Of a DNA stretch of 11,789 bases, positions 5,577-11,789 are shown piece after piece. This stretch comes from an uncultured Clostridia bacterium (GTDB lineage: Bacteria > Bacillota > Clostridia > Oscillospirales > Acutalibacteraceae). The notes beneath the pieces were generated by a model. It searched no databases and was not told the origin of the DNA. It saw only the letters and a program-made list of their open reading frames with translations. The position numbers and the translations under genes are program-made. Every line of letters begins with the position of its first letter. The stretch's first letter is position 1. The stretch spans positions 1 through 11,789 of the forward strand of contig CAMBNE010000011.1 in assembly GCA_945868935.1 (NCBI GenBank), written 5' to 3'.

Positions 5577-6110
5577 TTAAACGGGAATGATTGCGTTGAA
5601 AACGAGCACCGAGCATACTCCGCAGACAAATCCAAGCAGTACACCGCACACAACGTCGGTAAGGTAGTGCACACGCAGATAAATTCTTGAAAAGCCAATA
5701 AGTGCCGCAAGCAGTAAAATCGGCAGAAAGGTTATCAGTCTGCACCTTAAAAGAACAACTCCCACAACGGCAAACGAGGCTGTTGTGTGTCCCGACGGGA
5801 AAGAGTAAAACCTCGGTCTGTTAATAAGCTGTTCGTCGTCGCCTAAGCTGTGACAGGGACGGACACGTTTGACAATGTGCTTAAGGATAATCTCGCCCAT
5901 AAGGTGAGCAAGTGCAAGTCCGAAAACAATATTGAGTCCGGTCAGCCTCCAGTCGGGGCGAATGAGGAACGGTATACAGATTGCCCACCAGACAAGACCG
6001 AGATTGCCTGCACGGGACGCAAAAATCATTATTTTATTGAGCGCAGGCTTATGAATTTTGCCGATGCGTTCAAGAACTCTGTTGTCAATGTTCTGAATTC
6101 TGCCAAACAT
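5577..6110 (-). CDS. PAP2-family membrane lipid phosphatase, 177 aa
   Basis: Integral membrane phosphatase of the type-2 phosphatidic acid phosphatase superfamily; relatives dephosphorylate undecaprenyl diphosphate, phosphatidylglycerol phosphate or phosphatidate on the outer membrane face. All three catalytic motifs are present: KHIVKRVRP (C1, ending at residue 85), FPSGH (C2, His108) and SRIYLRVHYLTD (C3, Arg142, His148, Asp152). Hydrophobic stretches around about 37-50, 58-76, 110-122, 127-140 and 152-174 give the usual five to six helices. I chose ATG 6110 (MFGRIQNID) because GGGAG sits 8 nt upstream; ATG 6125 (adding MGVVF) is possible with a weaker AAGG. Substrate cannot be told from sequence; undecaprenyl-diphosphate recycling is the most common role for such short forms. 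It lies downstream of spoVAD on the same strand, with its own terminator. Confidence 0.93.
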   Translation of the reverse strand: MFGRIQNIDNRVLERIGKIHKPALNKIMIFASRAGNLGLVWWAICIPFLIRPDWRLTGLNIVFGLALAHLMGEIILKHIVKRVRPCHSLGDDEQLINRPRFYSFPSGHTTASFAVVGVVLLRCRLITFLPILLLAALIGFSRIYLRVHYLTDVVCGVLLGFVCGVCSVLVFNAIIPV

Positions 6111-6181
6111 AAACACAACTCCCATTTTATTCTGCCTTATATTCTATATGACATACTTTCACAATTTACATTAGTGTCTAT

Positions 6182-6210
6182 ATTATAGCATACGAAAATT
6201 GATTTGAACA
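6182..6210 (-). promoter_or_regulatory. Possible promoter of the PAP2 gene
   Basis: Minus-strand TATAAT (6182-6187) with a weak -35 (TGTTCA, 3/6) 17 bp upstream, in the 115-bp gap between spoVAD and the PAP2 gene. Co-transcription from spoVAD is the alternative, since no clear terminator separates them. Confidence 0.3.
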
Positions 6211-6225
6211 GATATTTTTTGAAAT

Positions 6226-7236
6226 TTATCTGTTTTTTACATTTACAAGATGTGCAATTGACGGAATCGCAGCACCTTGACCGCAGGTTGTGGGACTCAT
6301 AAGCGCACCCGTAGCCATAAATATAATATTGTTGTAGATTCCCTGGCTTAAATCGCTGAGAATTTTTGAACAGAAAACCGAAGCCGCACAGCCGCAGCCT
6401 GAGCCGCCTGCGTGAACGTCCTGCTTGTTTCTGTCGAAAATCATCAGTCCGCAGTCGTTGTGCCTGTTGCGTATGTCGATATCCTCAAGCAAAAGCAAAT
6501 CGTAAAGCGATTTGCTGCCGACTTCGCCTAAGTCGCCTGTTAGAATCAAATCGTAGTCACGTGGAGAAGTGCCTGTATCGTCAAAATAGTTTTTCAACGT
6601 CTGAGCCGCCGCAGGCGCCATAGCCGCTCCCATATTGTTTGCATCCTTAACTCCGAGGTCAACAATTCTTCCAACAGTCGCCCTTGCAATACACGGACCT
6701 TTTTTTGCGTTTTTAAGAACACAGCTTCCCGAGCCTGTCACCGTCCACTGTGCGGTGGGAGTTCTCACTCCGCCGTATTCAAGCGGAAATCGGTATTGCC
6801 TTTCAGCTGAGCAGAAGTGTGACGAGGTAACGCACATAGCGGTCTTTGCCGCACCGCTTTCCACAAAAACGGATGCCATAATCAGCCCCTGCGCCATAGT
6901 CGAGCATGCGCCATACTGACCGAGATAGGGAATATCAAAGTCAATCAGACCGTAGCTTGAGCCGACGCACTGATTGAGCAAATCACCTGCGAAAATGCAG
7001 TCAACCTCGTCTGCTTTTATCTTTGCCTTTGTGAGTGCTGCCGTTACCGCCTCGGACTGAAAACGGCTTTCAGCCTGTTCGTAGGTGTCAAGTCCGTCGT
7101 AGCTGTCGTAAATTATCTTGTCAAAAGCCTTGCCGAGAGGTCCCTGCGATTCAAACTTACCTGCAACGGAGGCAAAGCCGACGATTGAGGGCATTTCTTC
7201 AAACCCGATTGTATGTCCGCCTATTCTTCTTATCAT
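6226..7236 (-). CDS. spoVAD: Stage V sporulation protein AD (thiolase-fold, dipicolinate uptake)
   Basis: Component of the SpoVA channel that moves Ca-dipicolinic acid into the forespore and releases it at germination; SpoVAD is the DPA-binding, thiolase-like subunit. The 336 residues are near the family norm. Recognisable blocks are SIVGFASVAGKFESQGPLG (17-35), the duplicated thiolase-like halves with QYGACSTMAQGL (Cys111 at the thiolase cysteine position), RTPTAQWTVTGSGSCVL (158-174), ILTGDLGEVG (231-240) and GGSGCGCAASVF (277-288). ATG 7236 has AAGGGAG at 7244-7250, and that site lies in the right arm of a 16-bp hairpin. In most spore formers spoVAD sits between spoVAC and spoVAE; here it is flanked by vanW and PAP2 genes, so the other subunits must be elsewhere if the channel is complete. 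A SigG-like promoter overlaps the hairpin. Confidence 0.96.
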   Translation of the reverse strand: MIRRIGGHTIGFEEMPSIVGFASVAGKFESQGPLGKAFDKIIYDSYDGLDTYEQAESRFQSEAVTAALTKAKIKADEVDCIFAGDLLNQCVGSSYGLIDFDIPYLGQYGACSTMAQGLIMASVFVESGAAKTAMCVTSSHFCSAERQYRFPLEYGGVRTPTAQWTVTGSGSCVLKNAKKGPCIARATVGRIVDLGVKDANNMGAAMAPAAAQTLKNYFDDTGTSPRDYDLILTGDLGEVGSKSLYDLLLLEDIDIRNRHNDCGLMIFDRNKQDVHAGGSGCGCAASVFCSKILSDLSQGIYNNIIFMATGALMSPTTCGQGAAIPSIAHLVNVKNR

Positions 7237-7238
7237 AC

Positions 7239-7281
7239 AAAAACTCCCTTCCGCTTTTATTATCTGCGAAAGGGAGTTTTT
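7239..7281 (-). terminator. 16-bp stem-loop: vanW terminator that also encloses the spoVAD ribosome binding site
   Basis: Arms 7239-7254 and 7266-7281 pair over 16 bp (15 Watson-Crick, one G-U when read as minus-strand RNA) around an 11-nt loop. It begins 18 nt past the vanW-family stop and ends 2 nt before the spoVAD ATG. A-tract, GC core (CTCCC/GGGAG) and U-tract are those of an intrinsic terminator. The GGGAG core of the downstream arm is the spoVAD Shine-Dalgarno, so transcripts reading through from vanW would have it base-paired. Confidence 0.8.
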
Positions 7282-7287
7282 TATTAA
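7258..7287 (-). promoter_or_regulatory. Candidate SigG-dependent promoter of spoVAD, overlapping the hairpin
   Basis: Minus-strand TTAATA (7282-7287), 17 bp, GATAATA (7258-7264): 5/6 and 5/7 matches to the SigG pattern TGAATA-17-CATACTA. The expected start near 7250-7252 would fall inside the right arm of the hairpin. Such an mRNA lacks the left arm and keeps its ribosome binding site free. spoVA genes are SigG-controlled in Bacillus. Confidence 0.45.
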
Positions 7288-7299
7288 AATAATTTTTGA

Positions 7300-8982
7300 T
7301 TAGTTACTCTCACTTGTTTCAGGCGGGTCTGTGGGAACAGGTTCAGGCTGAGTGGGAGGCGCAGGCGGCTCGGTCGGAGCTTCGGTGGGAGCCTGAGTAG
7401 GCTTCGGCTTTGAGGAAGCTGATGAACTGCTCTGCGGTTTACTGCTCGATGAAGAGCTGCTACTGCTTGAAGAGCTGTGCGAGCTTTCGCTGTTGCTGCT
7501 TTCGGGCTTTGTGGTTTCATTTACGTGGTCAACATTTGTGTTCTTTGCGTTGCTGTCGTTGTCAGCCTCAATGAACACATAACCGTGATCGCTGTCATAT
7601 GTAGAAGAACCGAGTGACTTGCGGTCAACCTCTTTGCCGTCCTTATAGTAAACTTTCCAAGCCTTTACAGTGTAGCTTGAATCGCCCTTGTCAGTCATTT
7701 CGTTGTGAGTTTTGATTTCGTCGTAGGACGAATCCTTTGCGCCCCAGATTGAAACATAGAGTGTACGGTCAACAAGCTTGCACTCCATAAACATCTGATA
7801 TTCAGTCGGGTTTGAAAGCTTTAAGTCAAGTCGGGGATAGTCGATTGTAGCGTCAAGACCTGTAGGAACATAAGAGGACGCCCACTTGTGGCAATAACGT
7901 TCTTCAACGTCCATATTTGCTCTGATAGCGGCATTGTAGATTGTGGAGCTTGACTGGCAGATGCCGCCGCCGATTCCGCTGGTGAGCTCGCCGTTTGCAA
8001 TAACGCCTGCGGACTTGTATCCGTTTGATTCAAGGTTTGAGTCGCCCGTACATTTGTTGAATGACCAGGTAGCACCCGGCTCGATAACAGAGCCGTTGCA
8101 GGCTGCAAGCGAAACCCTCATATTTTCCGTACCGTTTTCAGAGTTTGTGGAAACGGTTTCATAGGAAGAAAGCTTTTTAATATTCTTTTTGAGGTCGTCA
8201 ACGTTTATTTTTGCGTCAACTGTTTCAACGTCGGCAATAATTCTGCTTTCGGCAGTACCCTGAGAAACAGCCGTTTTAAGCTGGTCGGTCAAATCCTCTG
8301 CGTTGAGCTTTCTGCCTTTTTCGGCTTCTGCATATTCAAAACGCTTGTCGGAATACGGCGTGAACTTTGAAACATAGGCGTTCTTTGCGTCACGATTGGT
8401 AGCTTTCTCAATTTTTTTTGCATTCTTTTCAATTGAGTCAACAGTTACCGTAGCCGTAATCTCATATGTTTTGCTCTCTGAGGTGTTGTTGCCTGACGGG
8501 TTGAGAGTGTCATTCTTTACATTGCTCAGAACAGTATCAATGTCAAAGGTGTATTCAAAGTCGGACTGCGTAAGCGTTGTAACGTCACCGTCAGCGTCTA
8601 CAGAAATTGAAATAGGCTTTATAAAGCTTTCCTCTCTGGATTCGAGCAGTTTTTTGGCTTCTTCCATAGTTTTGCCGGAAATTGAAACTCCCGAAACTAC
8701 AGTGCCGTCTTTAAATACAAAATCTCCTGTTTCAACGTTTGTGTTGCTGAATACTCCGCTTTGGAACAGGCAAAAGCCCGTTATGCCGAGTGCAACTACA
8801 ACTGCTGCGGCAACGGACGAAATAACAATAATCTTTTTCTTGTTATTTTTATTATTTGGATTTTTTCTTGAGCCTGACGAATGTTTTGCGTCATTTGATT
8901 GTGTAGGTGCAGCCTTGCCGCTTGAAATATCAACAAGACCTTCATCTAAAACGATATAATCGTCATAGGAATTTTTACTCAA
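7300..8982 (-). CDS. VanW-family membrane-anchored cell-wall protein, 560 aa
   Basis: Predicted type II membrane protein facing the wall. A polar N-terminus (1-50) is followed by a TM helix (about 51-74), then a YoaR-like peptidoglycan-binding-4-type region (about 105-265), the VanW domain (about 275-405) with MRVSLAACNG, IEPGATWSFN, SGIGGGICQSSSTIYNAA and HKWASSYVPTGLDATIDYP, then a short beta-rich segment (about 435-475, possibly G5-like). The tail is low complexity: Ser-rich about 495-525, Pro/Thr/Glu-rich to the end, suited to spanning the wall. VanW accompanies some vancomycin-resistance clusters, but its biochemical function is unknown and no van genes are present here. I chose TTG 8982 (MSKNSYDDY), because AGAGGTG at 8989-8995 lies 6 nt upstream. 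The longer GTG start at 8991 falls inside that site. Confidence 0.92.
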   Translation of the reverse strand: MSKNSYDDYIVLDEGLVDISSGKAAPTQSNDAKHSSGSRKNPNNKNNKKKIIVISSVAAAVVVALGITGFCLFQSGVFSNTNVETGDFVFKDGTVVSGVSISGKTMEEAKKLLESREESFIKPISISVDADGDVTTLTQSDFEYTFDIDTVLSNVKNDTLNPSGNNTSESKTYEITATVTVDSIEKNAKKIEKATNRDAKNAYVSKFTPYSDKRFEYAEAEKGRKLNAEDLTDQLKTAVSQGTAESRIIADVETVDAKINVDDLKKNIKKLSSYETVSTNSENGTENMRVSLAACNGSVIEPGATWSFNKCTGDSNLESNGYKSAGVIANGELTSGIGGGICQSSSTIYNAAIRANMDVEERYCHKWASSYVPTGLDATIDYPRLDLKLSNPTEYQMFMECKLVDRTLYVSIWGAKDSSYDEIKTHNEMTDKGDSSYTVKAWKVYYKDGKEVDRKSLGSSTYDSDHGYVFIEADNDSNAKNTNVDHVNETTKPESSNSESSHSSSSSSSSSSSSKPQSSSSASSKPKPTQAPTEAPTEPPAPPTQPEPVPTDPPETSESN

Positions 8983-8995
8983 ACATCTCACCTCT

Positions 8996-9386
8996 GAAAT
9001 ATATGCAAATATTGTTTAAAAATTTTAGCATTTGGTTACAAAATACATTGTACTATAAAGTACCGTAAAAATAAAGTGGTAAAATACAAATATTAAAAAG
9101 TTTTTTTAGCAATTTTTTGTTTAATATAAAAACAAAACCTTTTTGAATAAAGCCTTAATTAACAGCAAAGGCAAAAAGAAAGACAGCAGTAATCGCATTG
9201 TCTGCAATCTGTTGCTGAAATTTTAAGAGAACAAAAGCATAACATACAGCAAAAATGAGCAAATAAACAAAGTGAAAATAACGGTTGAAATTACTGTAAA
9301 ATATAAGTATAATAAGTATATATAGGCTGAAATTTTAAAGGAATATCCGGGGATAATTATTATACCCTGAGGCTCGGAGAAATAAT
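8996..9386. other. AT-rich divergent intergenic region
   Basis: Roughly 390 bp between the divergent vanW-family and glycosyltransferase genes, with no credible reading frame. It contains the glycosyltransferase promoter (9285-9313), a small inverted repeat GTACT/AGTAC near 9049-9062, and on the vanW side a TGC-TAAAAT extended -10-like string about 35-45 nt upstream of its start. A weak interrupted stem lies at 9184-9217 (CAGCA/TGCTG outside, ATTG/CAAT inside). I recognise no riboswitch or RNA gene. Confidence 0.5.
9285..9313 (+). promoter_or_regulatory. Promoter of the glycosyltransferase gene
   Basis: TTGAAA (9285-9290), 17 bp, TATAAT (9308-9313): 5/6 and 6/6 matches to the housekeeping sigma consensus. 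The start is expected near 9320, giving a leader of about 65 nt before the ATG at 9387. It may also drive the serpin gene 33 nt downstream of the glycosyltransferase. Confidence 0.72.
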
Positions 9387-10511
9387 ATGAAAATTCTTAT
9401 ATTTACCGCATCAACAGGCGGAGGTCACAAGCGTGCCGCTGCTGCACTTGAAACAAAAATAAAGTCGTTAAGTCCCGACACGGAAGTTAAGGTTGTTGAC
9501 GCAATGAAGGCAATCGGCAAAATGTATGACAAAACCGTATGCGGCGGCTATCATTTTATGGCTACAAAAATCCCGAAGGTTTACGGAGAATGTTATAAAA
9601 TTACCGACAGAAAAAATCTTATGTACAAGGCTGTAATGCGTTCAAATACGATGATGTCTAACAAGCTGCTTGAAACAATAAACGAGTTTATGCCTGATAT
9701 TGTCATTATTTGTCATCCGTTTGTAACAACGATGATTTCAAAGCTTCGCCGTCAGGGCAAGATTGACGTAAAGGCAATCAGCATTATAACTGACTACGAC
9801 GCTCACCGTACATATATTGTTCCGAAGATTGAAGCGTATGTGCTTGCCGAGCCGCAGATGGCAAAAAAGCTGATTGATGAATACGGCGTTGACGAGAGCA
9901 TAATCTATCCGCTCGGAATCCCGATTTTTGACAGCTTTACAGAGCCGTTTGACAAGGAAGAAATATGCAAACGTGAGGGACTTGACCCGAATCTTCCGAC
10001 AGTTCTCCTTATGGCAGGCTCGTTTGGCGTTACAAGCGTTCTGGAATTTTATAAAAACCTTGCCGAAAAAGGGAAAAATATGCAGTTTATCGTAATAACG
10101 GGCCGCAACATAAAGCTTTTCGGTCATCTCGAAAAGCTGATTGACGAAATGGGTATGCAGGACAATACAAAACTGCTTTACTTTGTAAAGAACGTTCAGG
10201 ATTATATGCATATTTCTGATTTGATTGTTACAAAGCCCGGCGGACTTACCGTTACAGAAAGCCTTGCCTGCACACTGCCAATGGCTATTTACAGCGCATT
10301 TCCCGGTCAGGAGCGTGACAACGCTGACTTTCTGGTTAATCAGAATGCGGCCGTGCTGCTTGACAAGAAAAAGGGTGCAGACCAGATTATCGAGCTTTTA
10401 AACTCCCCCGAAAAGCTTGATGAAATGAAGAAAAAGTGCAGTGAGCTTTCAATAGCTGACTCTGCGGAAAATATTTTCAGACTTGCTCAGAAGCTCTGTG
10501 CTGAGGACTGA
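9387..10511 (+). CDS. MGDG-synthase/UgtP-type glycolipid glycosyltransferase, 374 aa
   Basis: Family GT28 glycosyltransferase of the MGDG_synth type, which moves a hexose from a UDP-sugar to diacylglycerol at the cytoplasmic membrane face, making membrane glycolipids and, in some Firmicutes, the lipoteichoic acid anchor. The N-terminal MGDG_synth domain (about 1-170) opens with TASTGGGHKRAA (glycine loop, His14), with ICHPF at about 108-112 and ITDYDAHRTY at 134-143. The C-terminal GT28 sugar-nucleotide half has LLMAGSFG (207-214), VITGRN (236-241), KPGGLTVTESLA (283-294) and PGQERDNA (306-313). No transmembrane segment is visible, so membrane association is peripheral. ATG 9387 has GGAGA at 9376-9380. 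It is followed after 33 nt by the serpin-like lipoprotein, probably one transcript. Sugar donor and number of sugars added cannot be read from the sequence. Confidence 0.92.
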   Translation: MKILIFTASTGGGHKRAAAALETKIKSLSPDTEVKVVDAMKAIGKMYDKTVCGGYHFMATKIPKVYGECYKITDRKNLMYKAVMRSNTMMSNKLLETINEFMPDIVIICHPFVTTMISKLRRQGKIDVKAISIITDYDAHRTYIVPKIEAYVLAEPQMAKKLIDEYGVDESIIYPLGIPIFDSFTEPFDKEEICKREGLDPNLPTVLLMAGSFGVTSVLEFYKNLAEKGKNMQFIVITGRNIKLFGHLEKLIDEMGMQDNTKLLYFVKNVQDYMHISDLIVTKPGGLTVTESLACTLPMAIYSAFPGQERDNADFLVNQNAAVLLDKKKGADQIIELLNSPEKLDEMKKKCSELSIADSAENIFRLAQKLCAED

Positions 10512-10544
10512 TAAAAATTATACCCACTGAAAGGAAACAAAACA

Positions 10545-11789
10545 ATGAAAAAAGCACTTGCCCTGCTGATGTGCCTCGCTCTGACTGTATGCACGCTGTG
10601 TGCCTGCAGCGACCCGTCGGAATTTTCGGACGGAGAAAAGCTGTCAAAGAATTATACAAGGAGCACAGACCCTGACAAAAGCTACAACTACAACGACGGT
10701 GCAACCTCTGCACCGCTGTCATACAATGTGTATGCAAGCTCAATTTCAAACTTTGAGTTAAGGCTGTTCCGCAATTATTATTCGCAGAAATCCGACAAAA
10801 CAAAGTCGTCGGTACTTCCTGCTGCGGCTTCAGCGCTGCAGCTTTCACTTCTTGCAAACGGCGCTACGGGTGATACTCAGGACGAAATCAAGCAGGTTCT
10901 CGGAAAGGATTTGACAATTGAAAATATAAATCAGTGTTCCTCATATTTCAGAAGCCGTATGGAGGCTGTAAGCAAAACTGGCAGCGGCGAAGTTGACGAG
11001 CTTTCGGGCAAGAAAACGGAAGAAAGCAAAAGCGAGTATGTGCGTTTCGGACTTAATCTTTTCTTTAACGATATTTCCGACGTAAAAACAAGCTTTTTGC
11101 AGACAAACGCAAGCTACTTCGGAAATAATGTGTACCGCTTTTTATTCTCGGACGAGAATGCAGTTTCAAAGGTAAACAAGAGCCTTTCCGATTTTACGTC
11201 AAAGGATTTGTTTGAAAGCCTGAATGAAAAAGACAGCCTGTTTTTGGTGAATTCCTGCGATATGAGCGACTTGTGGCTTGAAAATTACAGCAAAAGCGAT
11301 ATTGAAAAGGGAAGATTCAAGTCGAGCAGCGGCGATAAAAGCGTAAACTTTATGACCTCTAACGAATCGCTTATCAAGACGAAAAATGCACAGGGTATCA
11401 TAAAGTACACAAGCAAAAATCCCCTCAAGCTTATGATTGTTATGCCAAACGAGGGCTTGTCGCTTGAGGAGTATATTTCCGACTTCAACTACACTGAATT
11501 TTCCAATCTTCTTGAAAGTGTTGATATTACCAAAAAGGTTACGGCACAGATTCCCGAATTTTCAATAGCTTCGGAGGAAAAGGCTCAGCCGCTTTCGGAC
11601 GCTCTTGCAGACAGCGGCTTGTACACGCTGTTTACAGAAGATGCGCTGTTCAAGAACATTACGCATACCGACAATTTCAAGCTCAACGAGATTTACGAGA
11701 TAACTCCCGAAATCACCGTAAATGCTTCGGGTATCAACAGCGATTCAAAAATTGTTGAAAAGCGTGTCAAAGAGCTTGAAAAAGCCGAC
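10545..11789 (+). CDS. Serpin-family lipoprotein (3' truncated by window end)
   Basis: The frame is open from ATG 10545 (AAAGGA at 10530-10535) to the last base, 415 residues without a stop. A lipoprotein signal peptide ends LCAC with Cys21 as the likely lipidated residue, followed by a linker to about residue 65. The serpin fold is then followed through: FELRLFRNYY and SSVLPAAASALQLSLLANGATGDTQDEIKQVLG (helices A-D), NKSLSDFTSKDL, SLFLVNSCDMSDLWLENY (matching the family's LVLVNAIYFKGxW), LKLMIVMPNEG, VTAQIPEFSIASEE and LADSGLYTLFTEDALFKNIT. Family members inhibit serine or cysteine proteases by a reactive-centre loop. Here the hinge, normally like EEGTEAAAAT, reads NASGINSDSKI (393-403), so suicide inhibition is doubtful. 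The reactive centre and end lie beyond the window. It is probably co-transcribed with the glycosyltransferase. Confidence 0.85.
   Translation, partial: MKKALALLMCLALTVCTLCACSDPSEFSDGEKLSKNYTRSTDPDKSYNYNDGATSAPLSYNVYASSISNFELRLFRNYYSQKSDKTKSSVLPAAASALQLSLLANGATGDTQDEIKQVLGKDLTIENINQCSSYFRSRMEAVSKTGSGEVDELSGKKTEESKSEYVRFGLNLFFNDISDVKTSFLQTNASYFGNNVYRFLFSDENAVSKVNKSLSDFTSKDLFESLNEKDSLFLVNSCDMSDLWLENYSKSDIEKGRFKSSSGDKSVNFMTSNESLIKTKNAQGIIKYTSKNPLKLMIVMPNEGLSLEEYISDFNYTEFSNLLESVDITKKVTAQIPEFSIASEEKAQPLSDALADSGLYTLFTEDALFKNITHTDNFKLNEIYEITPEITVNASGINSDSKIVEKRVKELEKAD

Noticed and set aside
6207..6234. AACAGATA/TATCTGTT hairpin over the spoVAD stop as a terminator
   Set aside because: Eight AT-rich base pairs with a 12-nt loop and no T run on the minus strand; the T run is on the plus side, where no gene needs terminating.
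7440..7500. Serine-codon-rich stretch as a DNA repeat or CRISPR-like array
   Set aside because: It is the coding sequence of the poly-Ser tail with mixed Ser codons; there are no regular repeats or spacers. No CRISPR array or tRNA was seen in the window.
8396..8959. Plus-strand 187-codon open frame
   Set aside because: Antisense shadow of the VanW-family gene; no ribosome binding site, and the minus-strand frame has clear domains.
7300..8982. Glycopeptide-resistance cluster because of the VanW domain
   Set aside because: No VanR/S, VanH, ligase or VanX/Y genes nearby; VanW domains are widespread in Clostridia without resistance.
8983..8991. GTG at 8991 as start of the VanW-family gene
   Set aside because: Same situation: the GTG is part of AGAGGTG (8989-8995), which is well placed for TTG 8982.
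9320..9386. Riboswitch in the glycosyltransferase leader
   Set aside because: Only about 65 nt, with a weak GGG/CCC pairing and no recognisable aptamer core.
9738..10211. Minus-strand 157-codon open frame
   Set aside because: Antisense to the glycosyltransferase, composition is that of a complement-frame shadow, and no family is recognisable.
10477..10857. Minus-strand 126-codon open frame
   Set aside because: Overlaps the start of the serpin gene, whose signal peptide, ribosome binding site and fold motifs are convincing.

Overview
The window looks like chromosomal DNA from an anaerobic, endospore-forming, low-to-moderate-GC Firmicute (class Clostridia). A Ruminococcus/Oscillospiraceae-type gut bacterium is my best guess. 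The evidence is the forespore sigma factor SigG and the dipicolinate-channel protein SpoVAD, strong AGGAGG-like ribosome binding sites, GTG/TTG starts, pyruvate phosphate dikinase, VanW and MGDG-synthase-like cell-envelope genes, and a serpin lipoprotein. The genus is inference, not something the sequence proves.

Layout. (1) 2-952 (+): 3' end of ppdK, closed by a strong hairpin terminator. (2) 1041-4254: an AT-rich accessory block with three small XRE-type (HTH_3) regulators on the minus strand. It also holds a plus-strand pair: a WG-repeat-like lipoprotein and a two-TM zinc-ribbon protein 12 nt downstream. Nearly identical hairpins lie at both edges of the main part of the block (988-1014 and 3985-4008). 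(3) 4255-4676: about 400 bp of non-coding DNA packed with direct and inverted repeats, MITE-like in appearance. (4) 4677-8982 (all minus): sigG, a PAP2-family membrane phosphatase, an orphan spoVAD and a VanW-family protein, in order of increasing coordinate; transcription runs the opposite way. (5) 8996-9386: AT-rich divergent intergenic region. (6) 9387-11789 (+): MGDG-synthase-type glycosyltransferase followed 33 nt later by a serpin-like lipoprotein that runs off the window.

How they fit together. Region 4 mixes late-sporulation functions (SigG-directed transcription, DPA uptake into the forespore) with envelope functions (PAP2 lipid phosphatase, VanW wall protein). Region 6 continues the envelope theme with glycolipid synthesis and a surface lipoprotein. 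The regulatory detail I find most notable is at the vanW-spoVAD junction. A 16-bp stem-loop there can terminate vanW transcripts and bury the spoVAD ribosome binding site, and a SigG-like promoter sits within the same element so that its transcript would start inside the right arm. No complete new defence, toxin-antitoxin or biosynthetic system is evident; the candidates for novelty are regulatory and repeat elements plus a few divergent proteins.
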